Origin: Candidatus Fibrimonadales bacterium
Lineage (GTDB): Bacteria > Fibrobacterota > Fibrobacteria > Fibrobacterales > Fibrobacteraceae
Assembly: GCA_009788135.1 (NCBI GenBank)
Contig: WQSA01000040.1
Span: 2,812 to 14,902 of the forward strand
Direction: 5' to 3'
Length of the DNA: 12,091 nucleotides
Shown: positions 7,317 through 12,091 of the stretch, piece after piece
How the letters are laid out: each line of letters opens with the position of its first letter
How positions within the stretch are numbered: position 1 is the stretch's first letter
The notes under the pieces: model-generated
Databases searched by the model: none
The model's input: only the letters and a program-made list of their open reading frames with translations
Told to the model about the DNA's origin: nothing
Position numbers and translations under genes: made by a program

Positions 7317-8164
7317 ATCTTGGCCAAAATATTAACTGCAAATCTTGCAAAACAAAATGGGATCAATGCGAATAATTTATATGGCACGGGAATTTTTACA
7401 ATTTTTGCAGCTTTTTCAAAGAGTCCGTTGTATTTTTTTCTAATAGCTTTGTCAAAAATTCTCCCGTTTTTTTTAGAATATATGAACCATGAGTGATAAA
7501 GATCTAACCAGCATTTCAATTTGGCAACAGTAATTTTTCCTCTTGTGAAAGAATTTTCCCTTTGGTTGTAATTATACAGCGGTTTTTCCAGAAAGGCTAT
7601 TTTTTTTGCATTTTCAAGCGTAGGCAATGCCACAAAACCATCTTCGCAAACAATCCTGTTTTCCGGAAATTCCACTTCTATGCAAACCTCTCTCCTGCAC
7701 AGCCTGCTCCAAACCGTCAAAAACATATCTCCGCTGAGATAATCCGCAAAATATGCATTCGCCGTCAAAAACCGAATCTGCCCGCTTGTTCCTCCTCTAA
7801 TTTGCGCGGAACAACCCACATAATCGCAATCATTATTTAAACACACATCCAAAAGCTCGCTATACATGGTTGGCTCTATCCAGTCGTCGCTATCTACAAA
7901 AGCGATGTATTCTCCTGTGGATATTCTCAATCCGGCATTTCTTGCGCTTGCCACGCCGCCATTTGCTTTATGAATAACTTTTATGCGATTGTCTTTTTCT
8001 GCGTATTCATCGCAAATTTTTGCACTGCTGTCCGTTGAACCATCGTTTACAAGGATTATTTCCAGATTCTCATAAGTTTGAAACAAAATGCTGTCAATGC
8101 ATTTTGGCAAATAAAGCTCTACATTATAAACAGGAACTATAACGGAAATTTTACAATTGGGCAT
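7313..8164 (-). CDS. Family 2 glycosyltransferase (GT-A fold)
   Basis: A 283-residue glycosyltransferase that should transfer a sugar from a nucleotide-sugar donor on the cytoplasmic face of the membrane. Numbered from the ATG at 8164, ISVIVPVYN opens the GT-A fold, NDGSTD is at 40-45, NGG.ASARNAG at 68-78 and VDSDDW at 90-95 with the metal-binding DxD (Asp91, Asp93). CEDGF at 173-177 carries the ED motif usually holding the catalytic base. The part after the ED motif ('YNYNQRENSFTRG') is typical of capsule/exopolysaccharide GT2 enzymes. The C-terminus has only a hydrophobic patch, not the two clear spans of CsbB-type GT2s. The frame is open 15 codons upstream, but the ATG at 8164 puts the first strand at the normal distance from the N-terminus. 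It overlaps the end of the YfhO-FkbM gene by 14 nt. The exact sugar cannot be read from sequence. Confidence 0.9.
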   Translation of the reverse strand: MPNCKISVIVPVYNVELYLPKCIDSILFQTYENLEIILVNDGSTDSSAKICDEYAEKDNRIKVIHKANGGVASARNAGLRISTGEYIAFVDSDDWIEPTMYSELLDVCLNNDCDYVGCSAQIRGGTSGQIRFLTANAYFADYLSGDMFLTVWSRLCRREVCIEVEFPENRIVCEDGFVALPTLENAKKIAFLEKPLYNYNQRENSFTRGKITVAKLKCWLDLYHSWFIYSKKNGRIFDKAIRKKYNGLFEKAAKIVKIPVPYKLFALIPFCFARFAVNILAKI

Positions 8165-11100
8165 ACAAAACTGTTTCCATAAAGCAATCTCTATTATGCT
8201 GGCGAACATAGAGTTTATATTCCGGAACTATTGAATGAATGTATTCCGCAATGGATAGCATATCCTGATCGCTGTGATAAATGCAAATTGCCAGCTTTGG
8301 CTTGCAACGCAATATGGTCTCTTTTGCTCCCTTTAGAGCAGGCAGCTCCGCTCCCTCTATATCCATTTTTATAAGAGTTACAGCGTCTTTTTGGCAAACG
8401 CTGTCTATGCTCCTTATGTTTATGCTGGACTTCCCGCCTTCCTGTATGCAACTGACGCTATCCCCAGTTTCGGAAAAACTCATTTTGCCATCGCGGTCAA
8501 ACACCCCTGCGTTTATAACCTCTATTTTGGAATTTGCTTCAAACTTTTTGGACAATATTTTATAGTTCTCAGCATCAGGCTCAAACGATATTATTTTTTT
8601 GTATTCCATATTAGGCAACTTCAAAAAACTCTCCACAGTATCGCCAGTATATGCGCCGCAATCAACTAAAACTTCTTCTTTCCCATATTTGAAAAAATCA
8701 TTTATAAAATACTGATTCTCTTCGCCATGGCATGGTACATTTTTTTTATTTCCTGTACATCTAAAGTCTATTATAGCCAAGTATGTTTTTTTGCTTTCCG
8801 AATCTGCAAGCAAATTAGCCACGGAATTAACTCGATTTTCATAGGTCTTAAAAAATTCTTTGCTCTGCGGTTGTAGATAAACTTTATACTTAAATGCATT
8901 CCAATAAGGAATTAGAAGCCTCCAAAGGAAATTATTTCTAAGCCATTTATTTTTATCCCTTATTTTTCTTGCCGTGCCAAAAAAAAAATTTTTGCTGGTG
9001 CTACTGATTGCAACCGCAAATAGCAGAAATATCAAACCCAGAACGCTTAAAATCAATGACTTTCTAACGCTCTCGGATTTATACTGCAGTTGCACAACGG
9101 ATTTCCCCTGCGGAACATCAACCGCCATAAAAGTGCTAAACGCTCTGGAAATATCAGCATTTTCCCCATTTACTTCGGCTTTCCAGTATTTATGGAAATT
9201 CTCGGAAACAAACAGCTTTCCAGCGGATGAACTCTCAACTTCAAATTCAAGTTTATCCATCTTTGCGTAAATAATTTTAACGCTGCCCTGACCTTCATAT
9301 TCGCCGTTATTGGAATTTTCCAGCAATAAAATATTCCTGTAATCAAATTCTCTGTCCTTTAATCTGCCAATTATATCTTTTTCGTTTTCCCATTTATAAT
9401 ACATTTTTGCCCGGCCCAAGTCTCCTTGATTTTTTTCGATTCCCATGCCACGCTCGCCATCATAAAGTACATAACCAACATTCATCAAATCCAGCATTGC
9501 AGGATTTTGCAAAGACTCCTTGAAAACTCTATAAGTGGCTATTTCGTTATCGTGAAATCCTAGCGCATTTCTAAACCCGTAAGAAGCCAAGTTATTCGTG
9601 GCAAACGCCGGATTTCTGGTTAAAGAAAATATACGCGAACGCTCATGGTCGTTAGGGCTGTCTTGTCTAATCGCCTGAACAACAGCATGCTTGGGGCTGT
9701 AATAAAGATTTCTTGGAACGGTTTGCACATAAGGAAGATTTACCACAGCCAATTCCACAGCGGCAACCGCCAACATAACAAAAGGTTTTTTGGAGAACAC
9801 TGCTCCAACAACAGCAGCGCATAGAATAAAAGAAGTGAAAGAATATGAAACCAAATCATTGGCCTTAATAAAATCCACCGGCTTAAAATAACTGTTTTCA
9901 ACAGGATTCAAAAAGAAACTGGCAAGAAGCAAAAACGGAAGAGCCCAAAGCGCAATACGCAATTTGTCCTGAAAATCCTTTACAAAATACGCACCGAACA
10001 AAACAACAAATATCGCCACTGGCACGCCGTTCAAATTTTCCCAAGCGTAGCGGAAAAATAGAATGCCAACCAATAAAATCCCGTACAGGATTGCGCCTTT
10101 TTTTATAACATTTTTATTTTCTTCAAAATTTTTAAGAACCGGGGCTGCCAAAAACAGAAAAGCTAAAGGAATCCAGAATATGGCCATGCTCGGCGCACGG
10201 AAATTTTTAACGCCCGGTATTATATTATACCAGAGGGAGAATAAAAACGAATGCAAGCCAACTGCGTAAGAGAGGGCTATTGCACAACCTGCAAACCAGA
10301 ATAAAGCCTGTTTTCTGTTGCTTGGCAGCAAGCAACCGCAAAGAGCGAGAAACGTCAACAAAGCCCCTGCGCCGTCTGCATTTAGCTTAAAGTGATTCTG
10401 CCCCCAGTAAGCGTTTTGTCCTTTGCCTGTATCCGTTCCCAAAAATCCTGGCAAAATCATAGCGGCAAGTTCTTCGCCGTGCAAGCTCCAGCTTGCGGAA
10501 TGCTCAATGGTTGTTTTCTCTGCGCTACCCCTGATGGAGTCCGTTGTTGTGTATATGTAAGGCGGGATTATCTGGAATGCGGAAATGGCAAGGCCAATTG
10601 ACAAAGCCAACACCGCAAGCCCCATGCGAATGCACCTAATTTTCGCCGAAAGCTTATTTGAAAACATCTCAAACAAAGTGTAAAGCGCCGCGCCCCATAA
10701 AAAGAAATAAGTCAGTTGCAAATGCGGAGAAAGCACCATCCAAACAATGGACAGAGAAAAATAAACCCCATGTTTTATAGAACCTTCGCGCAACAATCTC
10801 ATCAATGCATACATTGCAAAGGGAGCCGCAGCAAAGACTATCATTTTGCCATCGTGACCGCCGTATATATATGTGAAATACTGAGGGCTGCAAGCGTATA
10901 AAAATCCGAGCAGCGCCGCCCATTGCCATTTATCGGTAAGGTACCTTGCCAAAATATAAGCGGCAAGGAAGGCGCACCAGATTGTCAAAATAAACTTAAA
11001 GCCGGTTGCTCTGTCTGGGTCCAATATAAAATAAACTATGGCAAGCGGATGGTAAACATCTGCGAACATAGCGTCTATGGTGGGAACTCCGCCAAGCCTT

Positions 11101-11279
11101 GAGTCATCCCACTGGGGAAGAATCAAATTCTGCGCTCTGACATAGCGGGTACCTACGCCCCCTAACTGGTCGTTGTTCAACGTGAGTTTTGAGCTGTCAA
11201 AAACAAACTCGCTAAATACAATCAAAAGCAACACAAGGAATGCAAGCGCTGTTGCCAAAAAAGCATTATTTTTATTCAA
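8151..11279 (-). CDS. YfhO-family membrane glycosyltransferase fused to FkbM-type methyltransferase
   Basis: A 1042-residue two-part protein. Residues 1 to about 760 are a YfhO-like (PF09586, GT-C type) polytopic membrane protein: many spans, GGHDGKM at 140-146, an outside-facing domain around 545-735 with a 'KLFVSENFHKYWKAEVNG' stretch, and a last span at 741-758. In Bacillus and Listeria, YfhO-type proteins add sugars to teichoic acids on the outer face. Residues ~768-1042 are a FkbM-type SAM methyltransferase: VDCGAYTGDT at 872-881 (motif I), FEPD, and MDIEGAE at 972-978. By topology the methyltransferase should face the cytoplasm, where SAM is. The junction (764-767) is encoded by a T10 tract. 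The start is TTG at 11279, since an in-frame TAG lies two codons upstream and a GAGG sits 11 nt before it. YfhO alone is usually near 800-900 residues, so this is a true double-length product. Confidence 0.85.
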   Translation of the reverse strand: MNKNNAFLATALAFLVLLLIVFSEFVFDSSKLTLNNDQLGGVGTRYVRAQNLILPQWDDSRLGGVPTIDAMFADVYHPLAIVYFILDPDRATGFKFILTIWCAFLAAYILARYLTDKWQWAALLGFLYACSPQYFTYIYGGHDGKMIVFAAAPFAMYALMRLLREGSIKHGVYFSLSIVWMVLSPHLQLTYFFLWGAALYTLFEMFSNKLSAKIRCIRMGLAVLALSIGLAISAFQIIPPYIYTTTDSIRGSAEKTTIEHSASWSLHGEELAAMILPGFLGTDTGKGQNAYWGQNHFKLNADGAGALLTFLALCGCLLPSNRKQALFWFAGCAIALSYAVGLHSFLFSLWYNIIPGVKNFRAPSMAIFWIPLAFLFLAAPVLKNFEENKNVIKKGAILYGILLVGILFFRYAWENLNGVPVAIFVVLFGAYFVKDFQDKLRIALWALPFLLLASFFLNPVENSYFKPVDFIKANDLVSYSFTSFILCAAVVGAVFSKKPFVMLAVAAVELAVVNLPYVQTVPRNLYYSPKHAVVQAIRQDSPNDHERSRIFSLTRNPAFATNNLASYGFRNALGFHDNEIATYRVFKESLQNPAMLDLMNVGYVLYDGERGMGIEKNQGDLGRAKMYYKWENEKDIIGRLKDREFDYRNILLLENSNNGEYEGQGSVKIIYAKMDKLEFEVESSSAGKLFVSENFHKYWKAEVNGENADISRAFSTFMAVDVPQGKSVVQLQYKSESVRKSLILSVLGLIFLLFAVAISSTSKNFFFGTARKIRDKNKWLRNNFLWRLLIPYWNAFKYKVYLQPQSKEFFKTYENRVNSVANLLADSESKKTYLAIIDFRCTGNKKNVPCHGEENQYFINDFFKYGKEEVLVDCGAYTGDTVESFLKLPNMEYKKIISFEPDAENYKILSKKFEANSKIEVINAGVFDRDGKMSFSETGDSVSCIQEGGKSSINIRSIDSVCQKDAVTLIKMDIEGAELPALKGAKETILRCKPKLAICIYHSDQDMLSIAEYIHSIVPEYKLYVRQHNRDCFMETVLYAQL
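8979..8988 (-). repeat. T10 homopolymer at the YfhO/FkbM junction
   Basis: Ten A on the plus strand (ten T in the coding strand), preceded in the coding strand by AAAAA. It is the longest single-base run seen in the window and encodes the end of Asn764 plus Phe765-767. Losing or gaining one T puts a stop at 8960-8962 or 8953-8955, giving proteins of 772 or 775 residues without the methyltransferase. Confidence 0.9.
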
Positions 11280-11285
11280 AAGCTA

Positions 11286-11393
11286 TTAATCCTCAAGCAA
11301 TGCCTTGTTTTTGCTATTCACAATAAAGAAAGCAACGGCCATAGATACTATGACTGTTGCAGCTATGACAATATAAATAGCGAGCCTATTCAT
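11286..11393 (-). CDS. Small single-span membrane protein, 35 residues
   Basis: A short gene not recognised as any known family. It starts with ATG at 11391-11393 behind a strong ribosome binding site and ends with TAA at 11286-11288. The protein begins MNRLAIYIVIAATV, continues hydrophobic to about residue 25, and ends with a charged tail (NSKNKALLED). The Arg at position 3 and the charged tail frame one transmembrane helix. It lies six bases before the TTG start of the YfhO-FkbM gene, whose ribosome binding site (GAGG, 11291-11294) is inside this gene, so the two are probably coupled. It could be a small partner or regulator of the YfhO enzyme, or a leader peptide that sets its translation. 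Both are inference; the reading frame and ribosome binding site are direct observations. Confidence 0.7.
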   Translation of the reverse strand: MNRLAIYIVIAATVIVSMAVAFFIVNSKNKALLED

Positions 11394-11398
11394 AAAAA

Positions 11399-11403
11399 CT
11401 CCT
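11399..11403 (-). promoter_or_regulatory. Strong ribosome binding site of the 35-residue gene
   Basis: AGGAG in the minus strand lies five T bases before the ATG at 11393. It is the best Shine-Dalgarno match in the window and is the main reason to call this short frame a gene. Confidence 0.7.
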
Positions 11404-11421
11404 GGTTCAATGATTTTTGGT

Positions 11422-11427
11422 AATATA
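11422..11427 (-). promoter_or_regulatory. Possible -10 element (TATATT) before the glycoconjugate operon
   Basis: TATATT in an AT-rich 39-base gap after the phosphofructokinase stop, 28 bases before the small-gene ATG. No convincing -35 hexamer is seen 16-18 bases upstream, so it is only a candidate. Without it, the operon would be read from the upstream kinase gene, as no terminator is visible between them. Confidence 0.2.
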
Positions 11428-11432
11428 GTAAA

Positions 11433-12091
11433 TCACTTCAAAGCATCATGCTCAAGCATCAGCGTGTAGTTCGTAACATCGCACACTTCGCTTGGGCCAA
11501 AATACTGAATTGGACCAGGGAACAGATAGGCTTCGCACCTTGCCCATTCATCTCGGTTCTTTTCAAAGTATTTGAATGGCTTGCCGTTCAAGTCAACCAA
11601 GGCTTTTTGGATAACCGGCTTGTCTGCGCCATGCCTGCGTTCCATGTTCATCATCATTGTGGTTGGAACTCCTCCTGCAATCCAGCTGTCAATGCCAGCG
11701 GTTAATTTGCGAACAGATGCCATATAGCCTGTTTTTCCATGCAATACCAGAACAGCAGCTGCATAACCAAGGCTGTAACAATAATCAGCATCAAAGTTTG
11801 AGGGCGCTGCACAACGGCCTTCGTAGCCAAAAAAGTGGTTGAGAGCGGCAAATTTGCCTTTGAAGGCGCGAATTTTGAGTTCTTTTGAAACCATTTCAAT
11901 GAGCAGTTTTTCCGTTTCTATCAAAGATACCTGAACATTGCCGTGCGGATCGCGGTCCAGCATAAGCTGAAGCTGTATGCCTTCCGGTAAGCTTTTCAGC
12001 AGTTTGGCAGAAGCTTCGGAAATGTGTTTGCAAGCGGCTTCTGCCATTTCTGCGACCTTGCCGGCTTTTTTAATTTCGGATTCGTGATGGG
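11433..12091 (-). CDS. pfp: PPi-dependent phosphofructokinase, C-terminal part (5' end outside window)
   Basis: Cytoplasmic glycolytic enzyme (diphosphate-fructose-6-phosphate 1-phosphotransferase, EC 2.7.1.90) that reversibly makes fructose 1,6-bisphosphate using PPi. The frame runs off the window: 14 codons upstream of the Met at 12047 remain open, giving 218 visible residues. LMLDRDPHGNVQVSLIETEKL, FFGYEGRCAAPSNFDADYC (GYEGR contacts the sugar phosphate in phosphofructokinases), 'AGGVPTTMMMNMERR', 'DKPVIQKALV' and 'LFPGPIQYFGPSE' match the long PFP family known from Bacteroides, Chlamydia, spirochaetes and plants, which is about 550 residues long. The PPi/ATP-selecting residues lie in the missing part, so donor choice is inferred from the family. 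The stop is TGA at 11433-11435. Its products are unrelated to the operon that follows after 39 bases on the same strand. Confidence 0.92.
   Translation of the reverse strand, partial: HHESEIKKAGKVAEMAEAACKHISEASAKLLKSLPEGIQLQLMLDRDPHGNVQVSLIETEKLLIEMVSKELKIRAFKGKFAALNHFFGYEGRCAAPSNFDADYCYSLGYAAAVLVLHGKTGYMASVRKLTAGIDSWIAGGVPTTMMMNMERRHGADKPVIQKALVDLNGKPFKYFEKNRDEWARCEAYLFPGPIQYFGPSEVCDVTNYTLMLEHDALK

Overview
The window suggests a bacterium with two membranes. It encodes a lipoprotein M48 protease, an AsmA-like membrane-anchored protein and a lipid-linked glycoconjugate module. Base composition leans to A/T, with frequent A8/T8 runs, and TTG start codons appear repeatedly. The PPi-dependent phosphofructokinase is of the long Bacteroides/Chlamydia/spirochaete type. 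Together these would suit Fibrobacterota or a neighbouring anaerobic phylum, but that placement is an inference.

Plus strand, 1-5466: a tight run of co-oriented genes. It holds the C-terminal part of a DUF2225/TPR-like protein (cut by the window edge), a PrmA-like ribosomal protein L11 methyltransferase, an M48 metalloprotease lipoprotein, a small DCC-family (DUF393) CxxC protein, and a 914-residue AsmA-like protein with a TolA-like Lys/Ala/Glu-rich tail. The first four genes abut or overlap (0, 8 and 4 nt), which points to one transcript.

Minus strand, 11393-5468 in transcription order: a 35-residue single-span membrane protein with a strong ribosome binding site; a 1042-residue YfhO membrane protein fused to a FkbM-type methyltransferase; a family-2 glycosyltransferase; a flippase-like (LPG-synthase transmembrane type) protein; and a NuoE-like 24-kDa complex I subunit carrying an extra C-terminal FN3-like domain. 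From the YfhO gene on, neighbouring genes overlap, and the small gene lies 6 nt before it. The middle three resemble in outline the known three-component glycosylation systems: a cytoplasmic GT2, a membrane flippase and an extracytoplasmic GT-C/YfhO enzyme. Here a methyltransferase is added on the cytoplasmic side. The two operons converge with one base between their stop codons.

Minus strand, 12091-11433: the C-terminal part of PPi-dependent phosphofructokinase, a glycolytic enzyme.

The most notable points are the T10 tract lying exactly at the YfhO/FkbM junction, where a one-base slip in either direction ends the protein just after its last membrane span; the NuoE-FN3 fusion; and the unlisted 35-residue membrane protein. 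No tRNA, rRNA, CRISPR array, insertion sequence or clear factor-independent terminator was seen, and no stretch longer than 300 bases lacks a gene.
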